Source: Akebia trifoliata
Lineage: Eukaryota > Streptophyta > Magnoliopsida > Ranunculales > Lardizabalaceae
Direction of reading: 5' to 3'
Assembly: GCA_017979445.1 (NCBI GenBank)
Contig: CM030718.1
Span: forward strand, 18,409,021 to 18,473,020
Length of the DNA: 64,000 nt
The stretch's first letter is position 1; each line of letters opens with the position of its first letter. Positions 45,812 to 56,140 of this stretch are shown piece by piece. The notes under the pieces are model-generated. The model had not been told where the DNA came from. It saw nothing but the letters and a program-made list of their open reading frames with translations, and searched no databases. A program made the translations under genes and the position numbers.

Positions 45812-46198
45812 TTGCGGAAGAACTCCTGGTTTGAGTGGACAGAAAAATGTGAACGAGTGCTTTCCGAGTTGAAGGAGTACCTTGGAAAGCCACCCATACT
45901 CTCCAAGCTGGAGGCAGGAGAAGAGCTAGGAGTGTATTTGACCATTTCGGAGCATGCGCTCAATTCAGTCTTGGTCAAGGTAGGGGTAGTAGGGGAACAA
46001 CCCATTTACTTCCTAAGTAAGACGTTCATGGATGCAGATATACGTTACACGAGACTTGAAAATGTGGGGTTAGCACTGGTCTATACGGCAATGTGCTTAC
46101 GACCATACTTTCAGACACATCGGGTGCAAGTCATCATAGAATTCCCTCTAAAGACGGTTCTAGGAAAAGTAGAGGGGTTAGGCAGAATGGCTAAGTGA
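45812..46198 (+). pseudogene. RNase H (first, RT-linked) of Tat-lineage element
   Basis: FEWTEKCERVLSELKEYLGK is the connection region that follows RT, then LGVYLTISEHALNSVLV, QPIYFLSKTFMDADIRY and a LENVGLALVYTA helix. This is the standard Ty3/gypsy RNase H. The frame is open over 128 codons, interrupted by a stop at 46196. Confidence 0.85.
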
Positions 46199-46246
46199 GC
46201 AGTTCAATTAGTAAATTTCGGCCCCGAGTACATGCTTAAAGTCTAA

Positions 46247-46740
46247 ATGAAAGGCCAAGTAGTAGCCGACTTCTTGGCAGACTTCCCAATGGAAGAGAAA
46301 GTCGAATTATTGATGGAAGAGTTGCAGGACGAACAAGAGACACCAAGCGGATCAGGGTGGAAAGCCTACGTGGATGGTCCATCCAACTTTGAGGGGTCAG
46401 AAATTGGAGTAGTACTGATCACACTAGGTCGAGAGAAGATAGAGAAGGCAATGACCTTAGGATTCAAGGCTTCAAATAATGAGACAAAGTACGAGGCAAT
46501 GCTACTCGGCCTCAAATCCATGGAAGGACTGGGGGTAGTAGAGGTTACAATCTACAATGACTCGCAGTTGGTGGTCAACCATATAAAAAGGACATTCAAG
46601 GCTCGAGATCCTCGGATGCAGCTCTATTTTGAGAAAATCAGAGCGACTATGCATCGAGCATGAGACATCAATGTTGAGCATGTACCAATAATTGATAATA
46701 GGCATGCAGATGCCCTAGCATACATCACGTCGATATTGGC
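46247..46740 (+). pseudogene. Second (additional) RNase H of Tat-lineage element
   Basis: After a linker (VVADFLADFP) comes GWKAYVDGPSNFEGSEIGVV, then SNNETKYEAMLLGLKS, IYNDSQLVVNHIK and DNRHADALAY. The acidic residues at the expected places (D in YVDG, E in NETKYEA, D in YNDSQ, D in RHADA) form a complete RNase H site. A second RNase H after the first is the known hallmark of the Tat lineage. A stop after TMHRA breaks the frame. Confidence 0.88.
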
Positions 46741-46924
46741 TAGGCAAAATAAGAGGGAGCTACCATTGAACTACCAGGAGAAACTTTCCATAGACGAGTT
46801 TGGGTTACCCAACTTAGTAGCAGTTGAAGTGGATCAAGGGTGGTTAAGTCTGATTTTGGCCTACTTACAGCATGGGGAGCTGCCCAACGACCCAAAGGAG
46901 GCCAGGCGAGTCAAGAGTTAAGAG

Positions 46925-47236
46925 GTACACGGTTCTAGATGGGACTCTATACAAAAAATCCGTAGGAGGGCTGCTCTTGCGCTGTTTGGCTCCAGTAAAA
47001 ACAGAAAAAGTGCTAAGAGAGATCCATGAGGGCAACTTGGAAACCATTTAAGGGGGAGAACTCTAGCGTATAAAGTCCTCATCCAAAAGTACTTTTGACC
47101 CTACTTGTAGAAAGATCCAGCTTTGTACGTCAAGCATTGTGATAGCTAACAAAAATATGGGAAGATAATTAGGCAACCAGCAGTGCAGCTTCACTTCTTA
47201 ATCAGCCCTTGGCCATTCACTCAGTGGGGGATTAAT
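46925..47236 (+). pseudogene. Integrase N-terminal part of Tat-lineage element
   Basis: LLLRCLAPVKTEKVLREIHE, then an H..C-type zinc-binding remnant (YVKHCDS, QKYGK) and LISPWPFTQWGI, the sequence just before the catalytic core. Homology stops at about 47236 where a foreign sequence begins; the catalytic core resumes at 54585. Confidence 0.82.
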
Positions 47237-47265
47237 AGTTGGTATCAGAGCTACAGCTGTCCATG
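47237..47265 (+). other. 29-bp filler resembling a primer-binding site
   Basis: AGTTGGTATCAGAGCTACAG and a few more bases sit between the Tat integrase and the first nested LTR. The nested element's own primer site (GTTGGTATCAGAACTACAG at 47807) is almost identical. It does not belong to the Tat integrase. Confidence 0.7.
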
Positions 47266-47806
47266 TGTCACGATCATAACTTCTGTCACCTAGACTTAGG
47301 TGTAAGCTCACCCCAGAGTTACTCGAGAGCATCCTTGTAATACTATGTAAGGCTTAATATGAAGCCATATCAGCCTTGTGCTAGGGCATATTTGTTAGCT
47401 TAGTAGCATTTTTATAATAAAGGGAGTATGATCAGCCTCCACTTTTGATGTTTCCTTCTGAAAACCTAGGAAAGGAATATTAGCATCCTTGTAGGAAGGG
47501 TGTCTACTATTTCCAAATTCCTGGCCTACACCCACGTAGACTGAAGCCCTCGAGCCAAGCTGCGTGGAAGTTTCGCGTGTCATAGGGTCATTTAGTGTTT
47601 GTAACACACCTATTGCTTTTGTTACGTGTTACACTATGTAATCTCAATATTATATCAACAAAGTTGCCTCCAAGCTTTACCTCATGTTGCCTCGTTTACT
47701 TGTTTACTAGTTACATTTGTGGTGTATGATCATTTTTACAAGCTTGCTTGTGGATTAACACCCCTTGAACCGCACGACCTCATTTCAAAAGAATACGACC
47801 GTGACA
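47266..47806 (+). mobile_element. Nested element LTR-1 (541 bp)
   Basis: Starts TGTCACGATC and ends CGACCGTGACA. Shares the whole length with 50653-51175 and 54045-54575, for example TTGTAACACACCTATTGC, GTTACGTGTTACAC, GTTGCCTC and GTGTATGATCATTTTTACA. Confidence 0.92.
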
Positions 47807-47808
47807 GT

Positions 47809-47826
47809 TGGTATCAGAACTACAGT
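47809..47826 (+). promoter_or_regulatory. Primer-binding site of nested element (initiator-Met type)
   Basis: TGGTATCAGAACTACAGT just past LTR-1. The TGGTATCAGA core is complementary to the 3' end of initiator-Met tRNA, the usual primer for chromovirus-type elements. Confidence 0.8.
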
Positions 47827-47910
47827 TGGTATTTCAATCACGTTGGTTCAGGTTCACATTGGTTTCAACCCCAAGCTCTCCCCCCAATTTCTATTTAATT
47901 CACATGAACA

Positions 47911-49060
47911 ATGATAAGAGGAGAGAAAAGTACCGCAGACTAACCCACTCCTAACACACCACCACTACATACAAACAAGGAACGTATTGAGGTATTAGAA
48001 GAAAAGATGGCTATTCTATTTGGTCTTGTTGATGGCATTGCATAATTAGATGGTCGTCAAAACACGTTGGAAGAAGGATCCGTGATCCTCAGAGCAAAAG
48101 TAGTTAACCTCGAGGTAGATACCCGAGGAACCCTAGCCAACTTACAAGAACAGATTACGGAGCTCACTACGAAGGTAGGACACCTGGTCAAAGTTATCGG
48201 TAATGAACGGCCCACCAGTAGTGATGCTTCCTCTTCGGGCCTACGAGTCCCCAAGCCACGCACTTTCGATGGTGTTTGCGATGCAAAAGAGCTCAAAAAT
48301 TTCCTGTTCGACATAGAACAATACTTACGTGTAGTTCATCTGGATTCAAAAAAGGTAAAAGTAACAACTGTTTCTATGTATCTTGTAGGTGACGCCAAAC
48401 TATGGTGGCGAACTAAGTACACCGAGATGAAAAGTGGCCAATGTTCCATCGATACATGAAAGGACCTCAAAAAGGAGTTGAAGCACCAGTCTCTACCAGA
48501 GAACGTGGAATTCATTACCCGTAGAAAGTTGAGGCAACTCCACCAAATAGGTACAGTTCACGATTACATCAAACAGTTTTTCGCCTTAATGTTTGATATC
48601 CGTGACATGTCAGAGAAAGATAAGTTTCTCTCATTCCAAGAAGGGCTCAAGCCTTGAGTTCAGACAGAGCTCCAAAGGCAACGTGTGTAAGATCTCGTGT
48701 CTGTAATTGCAGCAGCCGAGCGGTTGACTAATTATACTCCTGATAGAGGGAGCCAACAGGATGTACACCCTCAGTCGAAAGGGTACTCACAGCAACAATA
48801 ACACACAAAGAAGTCTTTGCATGACAAGAATGGAGGGCACAAACATAGTTCTAGTCAGGGATCCTCATGGACTTCCTCCCTTTCACCGAATAGAAGTACC
48901 CCACCAGTCAAGCGTCATCACAAGCATGTATGCATTTTGTGTGGTGGGCCCAACAAGATATTTAAGTGCCCACAGCGAGCCAAACTGACTGCACTACTAG
49001 CCTCACATGGAAACTTTGCATCTATTGATTGTAATGAAACAGACATCTGAAACTCAAAAT
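47911..49060 (+). pseudogene. gag, first internal unit of nested tandem
   Basis: ATG at 47911, stop at codon 11, then a continuing frame: LDGRQNTLEEGS near 48050, TLANLQEQITELTTKVG, PKPRTFDGVCDAKELKNFLF, GDAKLWWRTKYTEM, then further gag to a zinc-knuckle remnant CILCGGPNKIFKC at about 48940. The knuckle's histidine position is not histidine. Other stops lie at 48457 and 48657. Matches the second unit closely. Confidence 0.85.
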
Positions 49061-49084
49061 AGCCATCAACGAAAAGGTCTTATG

Positions 49085-49380
49085 TATGTCGATATTGAAG
49101 TTGGTGGCAAGACAACCTAGGCAATGGTTAATACAAGAGCAACGCACAGCTTCATTACCCTTATAGAGACAAAGCATCTCAACATCCGTCTAGATAAGCG
49201 TTCAAGCCACATGAAAGCTATAAACTCCCAAGTCACTCCTATCCAAGGTTGGGTTAAGTCAGTGTCCATCAAGATAGGTACATGGAAGGGTAAGCTTGAT
49301 TTACTCGTAGTTATTCTCGATGAGTTCAGAATTGTCATTGAAATGGATTTCTTGCAATAAAACAGGTTATACCGATGCCA
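49085..49380 (+). pseudogene. Protease, first internal unit
   Basis: Reads VDIEVGGK, stop, AMVNTRATHSFITL, ending VIEMDFLQ. Chromovirus proteases have D-S/T-G-A-T-H at the active site; here the aspartate is N and the glycine is R. The LWLxxH-type end (G-M-D-W/F-L) is present as EMDFL. Confidence 0.8.
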
Positions 49381-49664
49381 TTCGCCAACACTTTGGGCAT
49401 GCTAGGTGAATGTCCAAGCTTCATTCCCGTCTCCACAGGCAAGGAAGAAGGAAAGTCGATTGCAGCCCTTCAGCTGAAAAAAAAGGTTGAAGAAATATGA
49501 ACAATCGTACATTACTACCTTGAGAGTTCAACCTGAAAAATAAGACCATAGTTCAACTTCCACTTAGGTTACACAGGTATTAGCAGAAGTTGATGATGTG
49601 ATGCCGAATGAGCTTCCGAAGACACTATAGTCACATAGGTCGATAGATCATCAGAATGAACTGC

Positions 49665-50380
49665 TGCCTGGTACCACACCTCTTGTAGAGAGGTCTTTCA
49701 AGATGAATCCTCCAAGACTAGCTGAATTGAGCAAGCAACAAGAGAAGTATGGGTCTTTGCGATGTTGTGTCGATTATCGAGCATCGAAGAAGATCACTAT
49801 CAAGAATAGGTTTCCTATCTAATCGGTTGCCGACTTGTTTGATAAACTTGAGATAACCAAGTACTCTTCAAAGTTGAGTTTGAGATCAGGTTACTATCAT
49901 ATTCAAATTGCAAATGAAGCCCGTCAGTTACTTCGTCAGAGTATCAACAAGAAATGGGATGTGCCCAAAAGTACTATCAACGACAGAGATTCAAGAATCA
50001 TAGGGAAGTTATGGGACAGATCATGCAGATTACTTGGGTTTCAGCTTGACTTTTCAACCAGTGGACATCTTCAAACAGATTGGCCAACAGAGAGATTCAG
50101 TTCCATGTTGGAGTATTTTAGGCATCTTACCAATTCCGACCATGAGAATTGGGCGAAGTTTTTTTATTCCAACTTTCAGAAGAACTCTTCCTCCAACAAA
50201 AGTCCTTTTAAACTTATCACAGACCAACAGGATTTAAGTCGTCACATTATTGTTTCAGACTACAAGAGACATAGTCCAAGGATGTACAGGTTTGCTAAAC
50301 TCTGGTTACCGTACAAGTTACACAACATTTTCTCTATCATCCATGTAAGAAGTCTCAAGCCATACCATGCAGATCCATGA
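49665..50380 (+). pseudogene. RT-integrase deletion fusion, first internal unit
   Basis: Begins with the N-terminal RT blocks KYGSLRCCVDYRASKKITIK and LSLRSGYYHIQI. Instead of the catalytic YxDD and RNase H, the frame passes straight into mid-integrase: VPKSTINDRDSRIIGKLW (normally D-R-D-x-R-F), FQLDFSTSGHLQTDWPTE, SMLEYFRHL, and the C-terminal YRFAKLWLPYKLHNI and HVRSLKPYHADP. From 49835 to 50380 there is no stop: 181 codons cross the junction in frame. The second unit has the same junction. It lost RT catalytic, RNase H and N-terminal integrase parts, so it is non-autonomous. Confidence 0.85.
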
Positions 50381-50652
50381 GAACCCATGTATAACCATCC
50401 AATACGTACATCTTCTCATTCAGTTATTCAGTTAGAACGTGTTGTCAAAAAAATTCTTGAAGATGTCAATTCAGCAGCAGTTCAATCCAACAACAGCAGC
50501 AGTAGCACGTGGAATATTTCATCATACAGAAGAACATGTCAGAATGTGAAGTGGCACAAGAGAGTGCAGAAAACCTACAACCTTTCAAGTAGAAGATTGA
50601 AAAGTTTGTCAGGACAATACGACGAAGACGTTTGCAGAAAAGGTGAAGGAGT

Positions 50653-51175
50653 TTGTCACGGTCATAACTTATGTCACCTAGAATTAGACATAAACTTGCC
50701 CTGGAGTCACTTGGGAGCACCTTTGTAATACTATGTAAGTTTCAATATGAAGCCATGTTAGCCCTGTGCTAGGGCATATTTGTTAGCTTAGTGGCATTTT
50801 TGTAATAAAGGGAGTATGATCGGCCTTCACTTTTGATGTTTCCTTAAACCTAAGAAAGGAATATCAACATCTTTGTAGGAAGGGTGTCTAGTGCTTCCAA
50901 ATTCCCGGCCTACACCCACATATATCCCTCGAGCCAAGCTGCGTGGAAATCCCACGTGTCATAGGATCATCTATTGCTTGTAACACACCTATTGCTTTTG
51001 TTACGTGTTACACCGTGTAATCTCAATACTACATCAATAAAGTTGCCTCCGAGCTTTGTCTCGTTTACTTGTTTACTAGCTACGTTTGTGGTGTACGATC
51101 ATTTTTACAGGCTTACTTGTGGATTAGCACCCCTTGCACCGTACGACCTCACTTCGAAAGAATACGTTCGTGACA
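50653..51175 (+). mobile_element. Nested element LTR-2, shared middle LTR (523 bp)
   Basis: Starts TGTCACGGTC after a purine tract (AGAAAAGGTGAAGGAG) and ends CGTTCGTGACA. It serves as 3' LTR of the first unit and 5' LTR of the second. The primer site normally following it is missing. Confidence 0.92.
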
Positions 51176-51261
51176 ATTGGTATTTCAATCACGTGGGTTC
51201 AGGTTTACATTGGTTTCAAGCCCAAGCTCTTCCCCCAATTTTCAATTAGTTCACGTGAACA

Positions 51262-52330
51262 ATGGCAAGAGGAGATAAAAGTACCGCGGACCAACCCGCT
51301 CCTAACACACCACCATCACGTATAAACAAGGAATGTATTGAGGTATTAGAAAAAAAGATGGTCATGCTATCTGGTCTCGTTGATGGTATTGCCCAATTAG
51401 ATGGTCGCCAGAATACACTGGAAGAAGGATTCGTGACCCTCAAAGCTAGAGTAGTTGACCTCGAGGAAGATACCCTAGGAACCCTAGCCAACTTACAGGA
51501 ACAGATTACAAAGCTCACTCCGAAGGTAGGTCTCCTAGTCAGAGTCGTAAGTAATGAACGACCTATTAGTTGTTATGTTTCTTCCTCACGCCTGCAAGTC
51601 CCTGAGCCACGCACCTTCGATAGTATTCGCGATGCAAAAGAGCTCAAAATTTTCCTATTCGACATGGAGCAATACTTTTATGCAGCTCGTCAGGATTCAG
51701 AAGAGGTAAAAGTAACAATTATTTATATGTATCTTTCAGGTGACACAAAACTATGGTGGCGAACTAAGTACACCAAGATGGAAAGTGGCCAATGTTTCAT
51801 CGATACATGGGAGGACCTCAAAAAGGAGTTGAAACGCCAGTTTCTACAAGAGAACGCGGAATTCATTACCCATAGAAAGTTGAGGCAACTCCACCAAACA
51901 GGTATAGTTCACGATTACGTCAAGTAGTTTTCCGCCTTGATGCTTGATATCTGTGACACGTCAGAAACAGACAAATTGTTCTCATGCCAAGAAGGGCTCA
52001 AGTCTTGGGTTCAGATAAAGTTCCAAAGGCAACGTGTGTAAGATCTCGTATCTGCAATTGTAGCTGCCAAGTAGTTGACTGATTATACTCCCGCGGAAAG
52101 GAGCCAACAGGATGTACACTCTCAGTTGAAGGGGTGCTCACAACAACAGGAACACACAAAGAAGTCTATAAATGGCAAGAATGGAGGGCACAGACATAGT
52201 TCTAGTCAGAGATCCTCATGAAATTCCTCTTCTTCATAGCAGAAGTATCTCACCAGTCAAGCGTCGTCACAAGCATGTGTGCTTTTGTGTGGTAGGCTGC
52301 ACAAGACATTTAAGTGCCCTCAGTAAACCA
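51262..52330 (+). pseudogene. gag, second internal unit
   Basis: Open for 221 codons from ATG at 51262 (MARGDKSTADQPAPNTPPSR) to TAG at 51925. Coiled-coil-like N-terminus (LEEGFVTLKARVVDLEED), then the capsid core with PEPRTFDSIRDAKELK and LSGDTKLWWRTKYTKMES. The terminating TAG replaces a CAG that the first unit keeps, a C-to-T change. Beyond it, a zinc-knuckle region near 52280-52315 carries a one-base deletion. Most intact gag of the tandem, but still truncated. Confidence 0.85.
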
Positions 52331-52489
52331 AACTAACTATACTACTAGCCTCCTAGAGTGACCCTAGTCACGAGAGTACGAGTGAGCAAAATCATGAAGA
52401 TTTTCCTCACATGAGAACTTTGCATCTATTGAATGCAATAAAGTAGATATCTGAAACTCAAAATAGTTGTCAATGAAAGGGTCTTATGT

Positions 52490-52934
52490 ATGTCGATATT
52501 GAAGTTGGTGGCAAAACCACCAGGTAATGACTTATACAGGAGCAACGCACAGTTTCATTACCCCTGCAGAGGTGAAGCATCTCAATATCCAGCTAGATAA
52601 GGGTTCAAGCAGCATGAAAAATGTAAACTCCCAAGCCACTCCTATCCAAGGTTCAGCCAAGTCAGTGTCGGTCAAGATAGGTTCATGGAAGGGTAGGCCT
52701 GATTTACTCACAGTTCCTCTCGATGCGTTCAGAGTTGTCATTGGGATGGATTTTTTACGACAGAACAAGGTTGTATTGATGCCATTCGCCAACACTTTGG
52801 GCATGCTAGGTGAATGTCCAAGCTTTGCTCCCATCTCCACAGACAAGGAAGAGAGAAAGTCAGTTTCACCCCTTCAGCTAAAGAAAGGTGAGCAACTGTA
52901 CGTTGCTACCTTGAGAGTTGAACCTGAAGAATAG
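52490..52934 (+). pseudogene. Protease, second internal unit
   Basis: Open frame 52527-52934. Reads YTGATHSFITPAEVKHLNI with tyrosine where the catalytic aspartate should be, then DLLTVPLDAFRVVIGMDFL. Followed by the linker to RT (ECPSFAPIS..., LYVATLRVEPEE). The active-site change differs from that in the first unit. Confidence 0.82.
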
Positions 52935-53079
52935 GACCATAGTTTAATTCCCACATAAGGTACATAGGTATTAGCAGAAGTTGATGATGTGATGTCGAAT
53001 GAGCTTCCCAAGACACTACAGCCACGTAGGTCAATAGATCATCAAAATGAACTGCTACCTGGTACCATGCCTCTTGCAG

Positions 53080-54035
53080 AAAGGTCTTTCAAGATGAATT
53101 CTCCAAGACTAGCTAAGTTGAGCAAGCAACAGAAAAAGTATGGGTCTTTGTGACGTTGTGTTGATTATCGAGCATCGAAGAAGATCACCATCAAGAACAG
53201 GTATCGTATCCAATCAGTTGTCGACTTTTTTGATAAACTTGAGATAGCCAAGTACTCTTCAAAGTTGGATTTTAGATCAGGTTACTATCAGATTCAAGTT
53301 GTAGATGAAGCCCGTCAGTTACTTCGTCAGAGTGTCAACAAGAATTGGGATGTGCCCAAAAGTACTGTCAACGACAAAGATTCAAGAGTCACAGGGAAGT
53401 TATGGGATAGACCGTGCTGATTACTTGGGTTTCAGCTTGACTTTTCAACCAGTGGACATCTTCAAGTAGATTGGCCAACGGAGAGATTCAGTTCCATGTA
53501 GGAATATTTTAGGCATCTTGCTAATGTCGACCATGAGAATTGGATGAATTTGTTCAATTTCAACTTTCAGAAGAACTCTTCCTTCAACAAGAGTCCTTTT
53601 GAACTTATCACAGGTCAACATGATTTAACTTCCCACACTATTGTTTCAGGCTACATGAGACATAGTCCAAGGACATACAGGTTTGCTAAACTCTGGTTAC
53701 TGTACAGGTTACATGGCATTCACTCTGTCATCCATGCAAGAAGTCTCAAGCCGTACCATGCAGATCCAAGAGATCTTGTGTACAGCATTCCAACACGTAC
53801 ATCTTTTCATTCAGTTATTCAGTCAGAGCGTGTTGTCACCAAAGTTCTTAAAGACATCAATTCATCAGTAATAAAATCCAGCAACAGCAGCAGCAACATG
53901 TGGAGTACTTCGTCATACAAAAGAACATGTAAGAATGTGATGCGACATAAGAAAGTACAGATAACCTACAACCTTTTAAGCAGAAGATTGAAGAGTTTGT
54001 CAAGACAATGCGACGAGGACGACTGCAGAATAGGT
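53080..54035 (+). pseudogene. RT-integrase deletion fusion, second internal unit
   Basis: Same layout as 49665-50380: N-terminal RT (VDYRASKKITIK near 53160), the junction into integrase near 53330-53390, then stops (after a LWDRPC-like stretch and near 53500), and an open 3' part from 53544 with KSPFELITGQHDL and HARSLKPYHADPRDL. A tail rich in serine and arginine follows (NSSSNMWSTSSYKRTC), also present in the first unit near 50490-50560, of unknown role. AGGTGGGGAAGT before 54045 is the polypurine tract. Confidence 0.82.
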
Positions 54036-54044
54036 GGGGAAGTT

Positions 54045-54575
54045 TGTCACTGCTATAACTTCTATCACCTAGAGTTAGGTGTAAGCTCACCCCGAAGTCA
54101 CTCGGGAGTACCCTTGTAATACTATATAAGGTTCAATATGAAGCCATGTCAGCCCCGTGCCATGGCATATTTGTTAGCTTAATGGCATTTTTGTAATAAA
54201 TGGAGTATGATCGACCTCCACTTTTGATGTTTCCTTATAAAAACCTAGGAAAGGAATATTAGCATTCTTTTAGGAAGGGTGTCTAGTACTTCCAATCCCC
54301 GACCTACACCCATATAAACTGAAGCTCTCGAGCCAAGCTGTGTGAAAGTCCCATATGTTATAGGATCATCTATTGTTTGTAACACACATATTGTTTTTGT
54401 TACGTGTTACACCGTGTAATCTCAATATTATATCAACAAAGTTGCCTCTAGGCTTTGTCTCGTTTACTTGTTTGCTAGCTATGTTTGTGGTGTACGATCA
54501 TTTTTACAGGTTTGCTTGTGGATTAGCTCTCCTTTGCGTCGCACGACCTCACTTCGAAAGAATACAGCCGTGATA
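54045..54575 (+). mobile_element. Nested element LTR-3 (531 bp)
   Basis: Starts TGTCACTGCT and ends CAGCCGTGATA. Right flank CTAGG (54576-54580) does not match the left flank of LTR-1 (CCATG), so no target duplication is preserved. Confidence 0.9.
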
Positions 54576-54584
54576 CTAGGGTTC

Positions 54585-55389
54585 CAAAAAATCTTACTTT
54601 CCTGCTAGTGGCAACCGATTACTTCACTAAGTGGGCAGAATCACTCCCTTTGGCCAGGATCCGACAATAGGAAGTCCAGAAGTTCCTCTGAGAGAACATT
54701 ATTTGCAGATTTGGTTTACCTCGTACAATAGTTTCTGATAATGGAAAGCAGTTTACAGGAGAACATATAAGAGAATTTTACAGTAAGTATGGAGTAAAGG
54801 AAGTGTTTTCTACACCTCAGTACTCCCAAGGTAATGGGCAAGCTGAAGCCACAAATAAGGTGTTGCTAGACATTTTGAAGAAAAAATAGGGGAAGGCAAG
54901 GGTAGGTGGACTTCAGTATTGCACGGGGTCCTATAGGCTTATAGAACAATTGTCAGAACGTCCATGGGAATGTCTCCATTTGCCATGGCTTACAAGATTG
55001 AAGTAGTAATCCCCATAGAGAATAGCTTTCCCACGATGAGAACCAAGATAATGCAGTTTGGGAGAAATAGCCCATAGTTAGTTGTAAAACTGAACTTGTT
55101 GGAAGAAAATTGAGACGTAGCATTAGTCAGACTAGAACATTACCACGGGAAGTTAAAGAATTACTTCAATAAGAGGGGTCGCCCTTGCCAGTTTCAGGAA
55201 GGTGATCTAGTATTGAGGCGAGTATTCCAAAATACGGAAGAACCGAACAATGGTAAGTTAGGAGCAAATTGGGAAGTGCCCTACAGGATGGTGAAAGTGG
55301 GCCTAAAGGGAGTATATTACTTACTCACTATCAATGATCAGGAATTACCCAGACCTTGGAATGCATGTAACTTAAAGAAATATTATTAA
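54585..55389 (+). pseudogene. Integrase catalytic and C-terminal part of Tat-lineage element
   Basis: Resumes at FLLVATDYFTKWAESLP, then FGLPRTIVSDNGKQFTGEHI and QGNGQAEATNKVLLDILK, so the three acidic catalytic residues D, D, E are all present. Later FQEGDLVLRRV and the terminal WNACNLKKYY with TAA at 55387-55389. Several stops (near 54668, 54689, 54887) and a frameshift after the E-containing helix make it inactive. Together with 46925-47236 it is the integrase split by the nested tandem. Confidence 0.85.
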
Positions 55390-55439
55390 TAAATGCTCTG
55401 CTATATTTTTGCCTTTTAGCTGTGTTTGCAGGACTAAGC

Positions 55440-56095
55440 TAAAGAGAGGAGTCCAGCCGGGACTCGGGCCTACGTGGGTCTCCTCTACTTTCATTAGCGA
55501 AGTAAGATGTCTGGTCAAGGCCCAACTCTAACACGAGTAACAATAACCGTGTGGATCCAATCGGGATCTAGACTTATGTGGGTCTTCTTTGTCCTCGTTG
55601 GCAGAGTAAAATGGTTGGTCGGGGTCCTATTCTATCATGAGTTACAAGCATATTTCAATGGAATCCAGCCGGGATTCGGGCCTACGTGGGTCTCCTCTGC
55701 CTTCATTTGCGAAGTGAGATTTCTGGTAGGGGCTCAACTCTGACAGGAGTAACAATAGTCGTGTGGATCTAGCCGGGATCTGGACATACGAAGGTCTTCT
55801 CTGCCCTCGTTGGCAGAGTAAGATGATTGGTCGGGGTCCTACTCTGTCATGAGTTACAAGAAGATTTCAATGGAATCCAGTCAAAATTCGAACCTACGTA
55901 GGTCTTCTCTGCCTTCATTGGCCGAGTGAGATTTTTGGTCGAGGCTCAACTCTAGTATGAGTAACAATAGTCGTGTGGATCATGTAGAGATCCGGATCTA
56001 TGGGTCTTCTCTACCCTCGTTGGCAGAGTAAGATGGCTGGTCGGGGTCCTACTCTACCACAAGTTCACTAAACAACAAGATAGTCGAGTGATTAT
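55440..56095. repeat. 212-bp tandem repeats in Tat 3' region
   Basis: TCCAGCCGGGACTCGGGCC-like starts at about 55452, 55664 and 55875. Each unit has two related halves (TCCAGCCGGGA...CCTACGTGGGTCTCCTCT and GTGTGGATCCA...GGGATCT...GGGTCTTCTCT). Tandem repeats between integrase and 3' LTR are common in the Tat lineage. The 3' LTR itself is not present before 56141. Confidence 0.88.
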
Positions 56096-56140
56096 AGCCA
56101 AAGTTGATAAAGAGTCAGAGCTTTCTTCAACGATAGTGAC

